A DNA stretch of 64,000 bases, taken from NCBI GenBank assembly GCA_002118135.1, contig BDIU01000293.1:1-64000 (forward strand). Direction: 5' to 3'. Source of the DNA: Trebouxia sp. TZW2008. Its lineage: Eukaryota; Chlorophyta; Trebouxiophyceae; Trebouxiales; Trebouxiaceae. Position 1 is the stretch's first letter. Every line of letters begins with the position of its first letter. Below, one piece after another: positions 23,880-35,889 of the stretch. The notes below the pieces were generated by a model, which was not told the origin of the DNA, did no database searches, and saw only the letters and a program-made list of their open reading frames with translations. The translations under genes and the position numbers were made by a program.

Positions 23880-26800
23880 ATGCCAAATGGCTCCTCCGTG
23901 CATCAATCATTCTTTGATAGGCTAGGAGTCGATCAAAATCACCGATCGCAGCTGTTCTGGGCCAGCATAGTTACTCTTCCTGTTGCCCTGTGGGCTTTCA
24001 GTGCCAGATCACAGCCCCAACAGAGGCCTGAGACCAGCATCAACGCCTTCTTCAAAGACAAATCAGTCGTTCCTGGTCCTGTTGCACCACCAGCAAGACG
24101 AAGGCAGCCCACAAGCTTCCAAAGCTTTCTCAAGAAGGAGCCTGAGGCGCACAGGGACCCCACCAGCTTCAGCTCCTTCTTGAAGAAGCCTCAGTCAAAC
24201 AAAAGCACAGACTCAAACGCCTCTCCTTCACCAGCAGTTGTTAGCGGGCCAAAAGCTGATGATGTTGTCATCACAGTGTTGTTTGGCACTGAGTATGGCT
24301 TCAGCAAGGAGGTGGCAGAAAGGGCTGCAAAGGCCGTCACTGCCAGTGGCTCGTACTGGTATGTTCTATGATATGTATGCTGGCCTGTTCATAGACTGGC
24401 GTCAAAACCTGCTCATCTTTCCCTTTGCTTGCGCATTTGGTATTGCTGTACAAAAAATGTTCTTGTTCATCACAGCTTCTGTTTGGCAGGGTCAGACTGC
24501 TTGACATGGCTGACCATCCTGAAGGGCTTGACCTGAGCCAAAACCAGGCTGTGCTAGTGGTTTGCTCCACACAGGTACAGCCCTCAGGAAGTAGCTTTTC
24601 TCGTGCAAAGCCATGCAGTCTTTGCTGCTTTCTCTTTGCCTTCTGTGCTTGCATCATTACAGTCAGTTGTCCCTCATAGAATAGACTTCGCTGCCTTCTC
24701 TTTGCTTTGCTTCCTGTGTTGGCATCAGTTGAATCAACTCCAGCTTGTGACATGATACAGACTTTGTGGCTCGGTCTTTGTCTCCTGTGCTGGCGTCGTT
24801 TGATCGAGCAGTATGTTTGTAGGGCGATGGGGTGCCTCCAACTGAAGCTCGTGACTTCTGTGACTGGCTTGGCAGCTCTGCAGCACCGCACTTGCCAAAC
24901 TCCAGCTACGCTGTCTGTGCCTTGGGTGACAGGTAAGACCTGACGGCACCTGCTCTTGCGTGTATGACAGCAATTTGTACAACAACTGCACTGGTTTCCA
25001 AGAAGATTGTCCTTGCATCAAAGTGACATCACTGGTACCACTGCAGTGAATCTGCAGTGATAAATCCCCAATTGCATTGTCCCTACAGCAAAATTGCCTT
25101 TACATTGTGCAACCCTGTTAAAGAATCACTTTTTACGTGTGCAAAATCTGCAAATTCAGTGCATCAGATCATTGCACACTTGACAAATTAAGGGTGATCG
25201 CGCATTTTCTGTGGCTATTTAGCATTTGCATGGCATACCACAGGCCCAGCTTCTGACAGCAAGTGCCATCTTTGCAGGTCATATGAGCACTTCTGTGCAT
25301 GTGGCAAGCAGCTGGACAGAAGCTTTCAAGCCTTGGGAGCCAAACGTTTTGCTGACAGGGTTGACGTCAACAGAGAGGATTTGCCAGCCATTGACCAGTG
25401 GCTGTCAGGGGTGACGTCAGCTCTGAAGACAATGCAGCTGGCAACTTGTGCTCAGACTGGTAGTCAGTTTCAGCTGAGTTCAAGTGCTGTCGCAAATGGC
25501 ATGTGCTTGCTTTCCAACAGCACTCTATGCTGTGCTGTGCTATGCAATGCAAGCATAGCATTTACATGCTCAGTTGCCTTAGGATATGCATGTGTGCATG
25601 ATGTTCAACCAGGTACCAAGGGCTTGCAGCTCCATCTTCTGCAGATACAGCATTTTCTGCAGCAACAAAAGACACTGGTTGCATCGCAGCCACATACCGC
25701 AAGGCAACCACTGATACACAGTGAATCAATCCCTCCCTTGAATCAATCAGCTTCTGCATCGTCTGTGATGTGCGCTGTGCAAGACTGTCAGCATATATGC
25801 CATGATGTGAACACATGCAGCGCCGCCGCAGCAGTGCCTATTGTGTCGCACAGACAGTTTGCACACACAGCCAAATCATCTATCTGCTGCAGGTGTAGGA
25901 GTGGAGTCAAGTGAGAGCACAGCAGTCAAGCCAAAGAGGTGGGGCAAGAGCCGGCCTTATCACGGCAGGGTGGTGGCTGTGGAGGGCCTCTGCCAGCTGG
26001 CCTCACATGATGACAAGGACACCATCAGAGTGGAGATTGACCTGGGACAGTCTGGCCTGCAGTACACTCCCGGCGACGCCTTGGGCGTGTACCCACTCAA
26101 CTGTCAGCAGGTGCTTGCATGCTTTCTCCAGGATTTAGGCTTAACCCTAAACTCTAAAGCTGCTTGCAGTGAGCTGAAACCTCAGATTTTGCGTTGTACA
26201 CAGTTACACAGGCTGTAAAAAGCAGCTGCAATGGCTCAATTTTGTTGCCAATCTTGTTGTCATGACAGCAAGCAGGACTATGATTTAGCTCATTTAGCTG
26301 TCGGCGCATGTACATGCAAGTGAGTCTGCTATGTAAGGAAGCAAGCTTCCATGGCTGGAGTGCATGCTTGGCATCTACATCAATCTGTTGGTCTATGCCA
26401 GTGTTCTAATCCAAACATGCTCGAGTTGCTAGACTAGCCAATGGGTTGACTTGCAGTCAAAGGCATTACATGCAGAGCAAAGGAGTGAGGATTCTCAACA
26501 CACTTTTTTAGTAACATAGCAATTTTGACTGACAATGGTACCATGCTTGCAATTGGTTGAGACATATTGCTGGTGATGCAGGCCGTGAATGAGGTGCTGC
26601 ATGCAATGGGGCAGGATGCGCATCAGCTTGTGTCCTGCCCGTCCTGGCACTATCAGGACAAGGGCGCCAAGGATCAGCTCCAGGATGCTGCTGCAGATAG
26701 GCAACTGACCTTGCAGGAAGCACTGATTAGATGCTATGATCTAAGGTCCGCAACCTGACACTGGCAAAACCTGTGCATGCTGACAAAATTGGCAGCTGCT

Positions 26801-29439
26801 GGTGTTGATCACTGTGTACACCAGTCATGTGCGCTAGCTCTCATGATCACAGCATTTGCAGATGCAGCATTTCTGTACCACTGGTGCAGGTACGGCTTGA
26901 CATACACTGTCTCTGACAAATGCAGCACAGAAATACCCTCTCATGGTGATTGACAGTTGTCGGGTTTTGGTCATGACTGCTACTCACCGGCATGTGGTTT
27001 TGAGTGCAGGAGCCCCAAGCCAGAGCTACTGCAGCTTCTCTTTGACCACATGCCTGCTCACGCTCTGCAAGCATCACACAATCACACCAATGGCAAAACA
27101 GCCGGCTTGAAGCGCCCTAACAAAGCCGCCTTCACCCATGGCCACAGCTTAGGTGAAGCAGACAGTGATGATAACTCCACTCAATCCAAGGCGAACGGAC
27201 ACAGCCATACAGCCAATGGAAAGAGTCATGCAGTCAATGGAAAGGCACAGACTGCCAATGGTTCCAGCCAATTGCCAGATGACACTCAAGACGCTCATGT
27301 TGGAGCCAGCTCCAGCAGCAGTCAGGACAGTCTGACTAGCTTGGACAGTGAGCAGCCTGTAGTGCAGGTTGATGGCCATGCAAGTGGTATCAGCAACAGC
27401 ACTGCCAATGAGCAGGCACAGCACCTGCAAGACATTCTGCAAGATGAGGTGGAAGCGTATTTGGATAAGCGCCACATCATCGACATCCTGCATGACTTCT
27501 CAGGCTGCCGCCCCCCCCTTACTAGCCTTCTCGCCTGCTTACGCCCCCTGCAGCCTCGGCTGTACAGCATTTCTAGCAGTCAATTGGAGCATGCTGAAAG
27601 GGTGCAGATCACAGTGGCTGTTGTGAAGTACAAGGCGCTTGGCAGGGAGCGTATCGGGGTGACATCCACCTTTCTCAAGGAGCGCATGCAGGTGTGCGCC
27701 CTGCCTGCATCTTTGTCTGTACATGATGTGCCTGCCACTGTCTTTTGAGCTGCCAGCAAACGCTGCCAAACGGCCAATCCTTGAGTAAGAAATTTGGATG
27801 CATAATGCAGGCAAAGAATTGTTCAGGCTGTTTGCGTGCATCAGCGATTTTGTGCTGTGAATACGTGACAGCTGTTTGGGATGAGTAACACATGCAAATT
27901 TTGTGCTTAGCAGGACAAATTGCCCCCTGTTTCTACTGCTTGAGCGCCTGTACACATATGGACAAGCAATCATGAGCAAGGTGACATTGCAGGTAGGAGA
28001 CCATGTGCCTGTGTATGTTGCCAAGAACCCTGACTTCAGGCTGCCCCCAGCTCTATCCACTCCTACCATCATGGTGGGCCCAGGCACTGGCCTTGCCCCT
28101 TTCAGGTGAGTTGAGCAACTGCCTTTGTTTGCCCAGCATCAGATGCAAAGTTAGGCACTTGCATGAGTATGTTTTCCAAGCAGCTGGTTGTGTTGTGCTT
28201 GGTTGAGCGTCATCTGATGCTCAATGACAAAATCAAGTAGCACTTTGACCCTTGATGCTATGCATTGGGCGAGCAGGGAACGATTCAACGTTTGATGCAT
28301 TGGGCTGTTGGGCACTGCTGCTTGTGCCAGGAGCCTGCTGTGCTCAGCTAATGCTTCAAAGTCAAAAACGATGCAGGCAACACTCAATGGCCCATTCAGT
28401 GAGAGGTGTTTCCCCTATAGCTTGCAGATGGGCACATCAGGGTTTGCCATGTGTGCAGCAGCACTGCATCTGACCTTCAAGCTGCAAGTACAGCACATAT
28501 CAACACATACTGCCAATTTGCAGCAAGGCACGCTTCAGTGTTTGCTGCTCTGCAGGGCATTCATGCAAGAGCGGATACACCAGCAGCAGGCAGGGTCACA
28601 GCTGGGAAAATGTGTGCTGTTCTTTGGCTGCCGTCGCTCTGATCAAGACTTCCTGTACGGCCAGCAACTGCAGCAATGGGCAGATGAGGGCCTGCTCACA
28701 CTGTCTACTGCCTTCTCAAGACAACAGGTGGGGAATGGCTTCTACACTGGCAAGTTTGACAGGGCTAGCATGACTTGACATCCAAACGTCCACGCTCTGT
28801 CACAGCTGCAACCCCTGGTATTGATTGTGCTGCTGTGCCAATTTGTTGCAGCTGTACTGTTGTACTGTCATGATGTGCGTTGGCATTTGACCCTGTGACT
28901 TCATGGGATGTGTTGAATATGCCAGTCATGTGCAATGACAGGCCACAGGCAAAGTGTACTGTTGATCTGACCCTGGTCTATGCGCCTTGTTCTGTTTGCA
29001 GGCTCAGAAAGTGTATGTACAAGACAGACTGAGAGAGGGCGGGGATCTAGTGTGGAAGCTGTTGCAAGAAGGTGGCCATTTCTATGTGTGTGGAGATGCC
29101 GCACATATGGCTGGTTCTGTTGAACAGGCTTTGCTTAGCATCATCCGTCAACATCAGGTCAGCATCTGCCTGCAGCTGGCACTGCCTGTGACACTTGTGA
29201 GGTGCAAGCTCGCTTTGCAGTGAACAGCAACAGCGTCAAGAACTTTCCAGACTACGTTGTTGCATGAATCTAATTGGGTGATTCTTTGGCAAAGCGGCTG
29301 CTGATGAGCCACAAAGCATGCATGATCGTCTGACTTCACTCTTTGTCTGACAATCGTGCAGGCTGAAGGCCAGAAAGCAGGAGACTATCTTGACACCCTC
29401 AAGAGAGAAGAGCGTTATCAAAGAGATGTGTGGTTCTAG
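23880..29439 (+). CDS. Membrane-anchored NADPH diflavin reductase (CysJ/CPR type)
   Basis: Electron-transfer flavoprotein passing electrons from NADPH through FAD and FMN to a haem protein. Exons, all in phase: 23880-24358, 24490-24574, 24823-24932, 25278-25459, 25899-26110, 26582-26745, 27010-27691, 27993-28105, 28556-28727, 29002-29157, 29362-29439 (810 aa). A hydrophobic anchor ([15 protein letters not shown], near residues 22-36) precedes a linker with three SFLKK-like repeats. Domains follow: FMN ([37 protein letters not shown]), FAD ([15 protein letters not shown]) and NADPH ([32 protein letters not shown]), ending DVWF with the aromatic residue expected near the C terminus. The FAD half resembles sulfite-reductase flavoprotein more than plant P450 reductase. 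A low-complexity insert, about 27080-27440, interrupts the connecting domain and makes the protein longer than the usual ~680 aa. The partner protein is unknown. Confidence 0.88.
25003..25095 (+). repeat. Dispersed GTCCTTAC repeat, partial copy 2 (intron of diflavin reductase)
   Basis: The stretch beginning ATTGTCCTTGCATCAAAGTG and including GGTACCACTGCAGTGAAT parallels the opening half of the copies at 13664 and 34207. It is shorter and more diverged, so the assignment is weaker. Confidence 0.4.
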
Positions 29440-30179
29440 TTGACTCAGAGTTTGCAATTGAGCGTGAGAGCAGACTTAGCACGGAACATAAAGATGGTGA
29501 GCTTGAGGGTGTTCAGGAATGTCAGCCTGTACAGTTGCAGACGTAGTGCTAGCTGCAAAAACAATCTCCTGTGCCAAGCATCATGATGGGTGTACAATGA
29601 CAATGTCATGTTTGAGACCCTGCATTGCATGACCCTGAAGATCATTGACCGTCACTGCAGCCATGCGATCGACGCCTTGACTGCAGGACAGCGCTACCTT
29701 CCGCAGATGGCGAAGTGAGCAACTGCTGCTGCCACGATGAAGTCACAATGCAGACAGCTGCTGCTCCTTACAAATGAGTAAACCGTTGAGGGAATCTTCC
29801 TGTTTTGGCAGCGGGGCGATGATCACATATTCGATGTCCCCCGGCCCCCCACCTGTTGCATCGACTTTCACATCTTGATAGCTCGGGCACCCGTCAGTCT
29901 AGTCTCGGTCCAAAATCCATCATCTGCTTGCACGCCTCCCCTTCACTCACTGACTCGTTGATCACAGGTAGCCGTGCTGCACTGCGTTTTCTTGCATGCA
30001 GTTCTTAGATCCGGTCTCGTTCCGACTTTTGCGGCTCGCGCCGTCCGAGACGGCCTTTTTTTTTCAATTACGACTGATTTGCTTATCGTTGCTTGCGTCG
30101 GATGTGGCATAGATGCCTGCAGTTTCCGGCAGATCACACTCCCCGCCGGATAAACGGATTGCTTCTTGCAGCTTGAACG
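29440..30179. other. Spacer between the diflavin reductase and the small secreted protein
   Basis: No gene recognised. It contains a T-run near 30055-30065 and a more CG-rich part after 29850 that probably serves as promoter and leader for the next gene. Confidence 0.45.
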
Positions 30180-30780
30180 ATGAACAAATTCAGCTTGGCG
30201 GCCATTGCCGTGCTTTTGCTTTCTGTTGCCTTCGTCGGTGCTCAGAACCGTAAGACTCTCGGCGAGACAGTCGACGTGGCCACCATCGAGGCACAAGAGC
30301 ACCAGAGGATCCTTGCAGAGCTTGAGGAGGTGCACCAGCTGCGGGAGCGCATGCTGCAGCAAGGCAAGTCAGCACACATACGCACGTAGTGACACAGCAG
30401 CGAAATCGAAAACACTCGTTCACATCTTTCTGGGCAGTCCTGCAATACCTTCACAAGTTCTGCAGTGCTTTGCTTCTTTTGTCCACCAACACAACTGGCA
30501 GAGGATGTTATGCGGGCATTCTGTTGCACGCGCTGACTGACTTTGCTCACAAAATCCCATATTATCCCTTTTTTTGTTGCTTGTGATGTGTATTGCTACT
30601 GCAAGCGTGAGCTCAAAGCTTGCTAAGCAATGTGCTTTGAGAGTGTCATGACATGTTTGTGCTGGTGCAGCTGCTACTTACACACCCACTGGCGGATCAG
30701 CTCCAGCACCAGCTCCAGTAGCAGTGCCTGAAGGAACAGCCACACCCGGAGAGCCAGGTGCTGAGGCGTCTATGGGATAG
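30180..30780 (+). CDS. Small secreted protein with Pro/Ala-rich tail, 2 exons, 97 aa
   Basis: Exons 30180-30363 and 30671-30780 join in phase through a GC-AG intron (AAG|GCAAGT ... GTGCAG|CT). The N terminus MNKFSLAAIAVLLLSVAFVG is a clear signal peptide, with likely cleavage after GAQ or nearby. A short charged amphipathic helix follows (EHQRILAELEEVHQLRERM), then a Pro/Ala/Gly tail (SAPAPAPVAVPEGTATP) typical of cell-wall or extracellular proteins. No family is recognised. It could be a short hydroxyproline-rich or AGP-like peptide; the function is unknown. The next two genes downstream also encode predicted secreted proteins. Confidence 0.75.
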
Positions 30781-31747
30781 ATATCATAAACACTGCCCTA
30801 GTTGCGATTTGTGTGGTGTTATATGCAGCAGCTGTACTGTCAAATTGCAATAGAACAGGTGGCAGATTGTGCTGTCTTTTCTCATTGCTTGTTACACAGC
30901 ATACCATCGAGCAAAGGCTTGGTCTCAGAGGTTATATTGTTACTGCGCATTTGTTACTGATCATGAACCACAGTAAATAAATGGGTTATACGTTGCGGCA
31001 AACCCAACAGATAGTGTCATGTTCACTTGCACACATCTGCTGTCCTGTCAGTCTTCATTAAATGAATCCTTGTTCTGTAACAGACGAGTTTGTTCATGTT
31101 GCACACGGCAAATCTTGCAATGTCTAGCAACCGACTGTTTAGCATGAGCATTGACATCAACTTTGCAGCTGATGCAACACTTCAGGACAAGCTTCAATCA
31201 TGCTCAATTGATCATGGCAACAGCGAGCGCCTCCTTGTTGCCATCTTACAATGCATGTGCGCATGACGACTTTATGATAGGTGATCATCATGATTAGCGC
31301 ATCATCCTGGACTGTGGCCACGCCAAAGGCTTGGCTGCAGCCTTCATGAAAGACCGCTGGTTGAATCTGCAACTCAAACTTGCCCGAAGCATTACGCGGA
31401 GATGCTGCGAAGCAAGCGCTGCTGCTGACCAACATTTGCGCCAGTACTGTATTCTCTCCGCTGTGAGTAATGCGTACCCCACATGAACCCACGGGAGGGG
31501 AATTTTGGCAGCGATGACTGTCTATGTTGAGAACATGCATGTTGTGATGCGCTTGTGTCCAAAATGTGCACGTAGAAAACGTCCCGACGCGCCGCAAAGC
31601 ATCTGAGCGCACAAGTAGCGATTTAGTTGGAGGAGTCATTGATACAGCCGGAAAAGTTATCCGGCTGAGCTGTGATCGAGTGGTTCTTTGCCGAAGACAC
31701 GTACGTCGACGTACCTACCAGCACCGAAGCTTTGTGTGAAGCTCGAC
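30781..31747. other. Spacer between two secreted-protein genes
   Basis: A 160-codon open frame lies on the minus strand at 31157-31639, but it has no recognisable domain, signal or exon partner and is treated as chance. The last 200 bases, including repeated ACGTACGTCGACGTAC-like words near 31698-31713, are the likely promoter of the oxalate decarboxylase gene. Confidence 0.4.
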
Positions 31748-34700
31748 ATGCTTCGAGGGAGCGCAGCTTTCTGCTTGGCAGTGCTGACCGTCTTGACAGT
31801 CGGCTCGTCGGCCCAAGTTGTCATCGACCGCATAGTACCCGCCCCTGCAGAGCCAGCACCGTCTGCGGTACGCTACATACAGTCGCCCATGCCTCGATCT
31901 GCTCTGCACGCCATTGCTGACGTCAAGGTGGGGTCAAAGACCCGCTTTTGCACGACATCGCCGCTGTTGTACAACGACAAGTCTGCACTGCCGAGCGCAG
32001 CCAAAGCAAGTCGCGCGATGACGCCCCTGACAGGTTCGCCGTCTAAGAGTGTTTCTTGGGCATGCAGAATGCGCAGAACATCAGCTACAAGTACAACTTC
32101 GCTGCACAAGAATGGCTGCAGTACCCGGGCGGTCTGTATAAAGGAGCAAGCACCAGAGAGTTTCCTGCTTCTGAAAAGCTATCAGGAGCCCTGTTTAAAC
32201 TAAATCCAGGAGCAATGCGCGAGATGCATTGGCACAGCCCCAATGAGTGGGCCTTTGTCATCAACGGCACTTGCAGAACCACTTTGGTAAACCAGGGATC
32301 ATCCCATACTGTTGAGTCATGTGAGTCATGCCGCGCAAATTGATGAGCTGCACCCTGTGGTTTTTGCTCTTGAATGTTGTGTTTAATAACACACGTTTCA
32401 AGCTGCTTTGGCTGTTGCCCATGCTGGAGTGCTGCATCTTGCAGTTTGCTTAGATATTTTTATGCACAGTGTCAAAGTTCACATTGTGCTACGACTTGAG
32501 TCAAGTGCAGTATTTATGAAAGCAAATGAAAGCGATGTCAAACTGATGTAGGGGACTTTGACACTGGTGACATCTGGTGTTTCCCTGGCAACCTGCCTCA
32601 TGTGATGATTGGTGTGGACCCGCAGTTTGGCTGCACCTACCTGACAGCGTATGACCAAGGAAACTTTGATGAGCGCCTTGATGCTCAGGGACTTTCTGCT
32701 TGGTACACACAAGCTCCTGCTGGCATTGCAGCACAGGTACAATCAGCACCTCTAAACATCTTGCCTCAGCACATATGGACTGGTAGCAGCATTCTTTTGT
32801 TTGCCTAATGGGGCATGTTGAATCCTGCTTGCAAAAGAGCATCTGCATCCCAAGAAAGCTTCTGCAGGACACTGTTTGCCAAATTTAAATACTCAGGGCA
32901 GGCTCACTCCATACACTCAGTCTTTCTCAAAGTTTCAATTGAGTCTCACGTGCAAAGATGCTCTTCACCCTGGCGCAAGTGTATGCAGCTGTCATGCATG
33001 AAGATCGGAGCATTCATGTCCAATGCTGCAGGCTTTTGGCTTGCCCAATGCATCCATGATTACAGCAAACCTGGTCAACGGCACCAACAACTTCATGCCC
33101 CAAGGCAACCTGACTGAGCTGATTGCTGGGGACTTCACCCCCTCTCCCGTGCTGGCGGCCACCTCAGCCCCCTTGCAGCCCCAGATTGATGCCAGGACCC
33201 ATCGCTACCCCTTTGGCACAGCTGGTTTCCTGGAGGTATGCTTTTGCTTTGATTTTGCAATGTCTGTTGTGATTGAACTTTCAAAGCCTGATGTTGTCAC
33301 TTGCAAGTGAACAGGCGAGTGTCAGGACCCACCGCTACCCCTCTGAAACAGCTGACTTCTTAGAGGTTATACTCATGTGAGTCAATCATCTCTCCTCATT
33401 GAGCAGTCTTCATGTGTCAGTTGATACCTACTTGTAACATCTGACTTCCTTGAGGTGTTTATGCTGGCTCCTGATGTTGTCATGCCACATGTAGTCTCCA
33501 TTGATGCTTTGACTTGGGACAGGAACAGGTCACTGTCAGGGCCCACCGCTAGCCCTTTTGCACAGCTGCCTTGGAGGCATTGCCCCTGTCCCCTTGTCAT
33601 GTCATGTGACGTCATTTAGTCTCACTGAGGGTGCCTTTCGATAACCAAGCAGACCAGCGTCACCTGCAAATTGATCGTACGGGTATGCCTGCATGCAGCA
33701 GCACATGCCTTGTTGCACATAAGTCAGCATTGTGAGCATGGTATCAAACAAAACGCTGTTTGCTGTTTGATGATAAGTCTAGTTCATGCATTTTCCAGTT
33801 TGTTACTTGCATCGCGCTAGGTTGCTGCTGTCAATCTCATGAGGTGCGATGCACAGAGCAAGCTTCTATGCTGAAATCTGCAGCTGCACAGAGCAATCAG
33901 TGCCATTTGCTGCCATCACAATTGTGTTTAAGGAACTTGTCCTTGCCATAAATCATAGCCGCATAGTTGCTGCTGCTGTCCATGCTCAAGCAATAGAGAA
34001 TGATGATGTTGCTTGCAGGTGCATACAGATGGCGGAACAGTGCGCACTGCTGACACGCAGTACTTCTCAGAGTCAGTTGCCATGTCAGGCTCCCTTGTGC
34101 ACTTTGAGCCTGGTGCATTGCGACAGATGCACTGGCACACAAATGAAGATGAATGGCAGATTGTGCTGAATGGCACCATAGAGGTACAGTCAGACACTGT
34201 GTCCTGCCGCAAGCAGTACAGTAACTTCTCTTTGTAAGGACACTTGATGTAGGGACATTCTCGATGTAAGTACGATGTGATTGGGTACCATATTTGTATT
34301 GTGACTGTAATGGCACCTCTCAGTAAGGACAATTTGATATAAAGGACAGTTTTCTGGGTAATCAAAGCGGCCATCATAGGAAGAAGTCACTGCTTGTATG
34401 CACAGCAGGACACACAAATCAAGAATTGCGGGTACGGATGTGTGACCTCTAGCAGTGAGGTTGCTGCTCCACACTGCTGAGACTGCTTTTATCTTGCATA
34501 AAAGCTCATGATGCACACTGCTTGCTCAATTGCTTCATCCTGCATCAATGCAACCAGCCCCACATTCTTCTTCCAGTCACCACACCAATTTTCTTCATCT
34601 GTTGTGTCAGCTGACATGCAATGTCCAATGTTGTCAGCCCGCAGCCTTCATGATGCTGACCAGTGCATCCTGTCATTGCAGCACCAGCTGTTCAACACCT

Positions 34701-35889
34701 TCCGCATTAGTTCACTGCCTGCATGCACTTCCCCATCTGTCACCACACCAAGCTGCTTCATGATGTTTTGACCGACAGTTCACACCCAGGCAAGAAGAGG
34801 CTGCAGCCTTCTTGATACTGAGTAGTGCTTCTTGTTCTTGCAGATCCAGCTGTACAATGGCTTGGGCGCTCTGTCAGGGGTGAACACACTGGGCCCCAAT
34901 GACTTGGGAGTGGCTCCTAAGGGCATTGGTCACTTCCTGAAGAATCCAGGTCAGTTGACTCTGAACCCACTTTAGTAGCATCAGCAGTGATGCCACCTTG
35001 CTAGCAACAGTGCCATGACACTGCTTCTTCGTGCTCCTCAGCATCAAGCAACTCAGCAGGGTTATCACTCCCTATACAGCAAGCTTCAGAGGCCCGAAAA
35101 GCCTGTTCAGCACTTTTGCAGTCAAGCATGTTGCAGTCGGTCATGGTCTGAAGCCAGTGACGTTTCATCAAGGCCTTACAGTGCCTGCTTGATGAAGTTG
35201 CACAGTGCCTGGCTGAGTGATGTGTCATGATGTGCAGATCCAGTGAATGAGGCATGGATGGTACTGGTCTTCAACAGCGGCTCTTTCACCAATGTGGAGA
35301 TTGCAGACTGGATGGGCAACTATCCTCTCTCGGTATGTGCCATCATGCCTCCACAATTTTCTGATCCCTGAGGGCACGCTTGCAATTGACAGACCATGCA
35401 GGACACGCAATGCATGACAACCCATGCCCGACAGACCATGCATGACAAACCATATATGACGTGGCAGACCATATGGTGCCTCGCTGTCACTGTGCTGCAA
35501 GCTCTTGCTGATTCTCAAGCACATGCAATGCTTTGAATCTCATCATTGACATTAGTTGTTGCCACTTCATACTTCAGGCAAAGCCTTGTAAGGCGTTACA
35601 TGTAATGCACAAACTTCTGTCCCCAATCTGGCTGTTCAGGGGTAATCAGAGACCTAACATGCCTGTTACCGTGCACTTGATGAGGCTTCGTTGCCTACAG
35701 TTGACCCCCATTGCAGTAAAATGGCAGATCATATATTGAACGCCTGGCTCATTTTGCTTTTGTTGGTTGCAGTACACAGCTCTGAGCCTGAACACCAGCA
35801 CAGACTTTGTACGCCAGTTCAACTTCAGCAGGTCTGGCATGGTTGCACAAGGGCCCGGCGCCAAGCCTGACACAGTCTACACCATTTAG
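31748..35889 (+). CDS. Secreted bicupin, oxalate decarboxylase family
   Basis: Mn-dependent bicupin predicted to turn oxalate into formate and CO2 outside the cell or in the secretory route. Exons, all in phase: 31748-31927, 32068-32320, 32552-32736, 33032-33235, 34019-34183, 34844-34949, 35238-35332, 35773-35889 (434 aa). The signal peptide is MLRGSAAFCLAVLTVLTVG. Cupin 1 has G-x5-HWH-x3-E-x6-G (MHWHSPNEWAFVING) and P-G-N-L-P-H. Cupin 2 has the four-residue version (MHWHTNEDEWQIVLNG) and the closing P-x-G-x2-H-x3-N (PKGIGHFLKN). All metal ligands (His-His-Glu-His) are present in both domains. Decarboxylase versus oxidase activity depends on a lid segment I cannot assign. The introns after 33235 and before 34844 contain decayed copies of the neighbouring exons. 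Confidence 0.9.
33317..33370 (+). pseudogene. Decayed intronic copy of oxalate decarboxylase exon 4 (copy 1)
   Basis: CAGGACCCACCGCTACCCCT followed by GACTTCTTAGAGGTTAT mirrors the end of exon 4 at 33192-33240, including the place of the GGAG|GT donor. A stop codon (TAG) replaces the Leu-Glu end. Confidence 0.75.
33531..33595 (+). pseudogene. Decayed intronic copy of oxalate decarboxylase exon 4 (copy 2)
   Basis: CACTGTCAGGGCCCACCGCT, then AGCCCTTTTGCACAGCTG and CTTGGAGGCATT, mirror the same exon end. The GT donor has become GC and a few bases are deleted. Confidence 0.7.
34207..34353 (-). repeat. Dispersed GTCCTTAC repeat, copy 3 (intron of oxalate decarboxylase)
   Basis: Read on the minus strand it runs AATTGTCCTTACTGAGAGGT ... 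GAGAATGTCCCTACATCAAG, then TGTCCTTACAAAGAGAAG. This is colinear with 13664-13776 over most of its length. Confidence 0.6.
34645..34720 (+). pseudogene. Possible decayed copy of the oxalate decarboxylase exon 6 start
   Basis: GCAGCCTTCATGATGCTGAC ... TGCAGCACCAGCTGTTCAA resembles the true acceptor region at 34803-34857 (GCAGCCTTCTTGATACTGAG ... TGCAGATCCAGCTGTACAA). The match covers the branch region, the acceptor and the first codons. Confidence 0.6.

Noticed and set aside
26138..26158. CCCTAAACTCTAAA resembling plant telomere repeat
   Set aside because: Only about one and a half units inside an intron of the reductase; too short to be an interstitial telomere.
31157..31639. 160-codon open frame on the minus strand
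   Set aside because: No domain, no signal peptide, no exon partner; lies in the spacer before the oxalate decarboxylase gene and has no codon pattern setting it apart.
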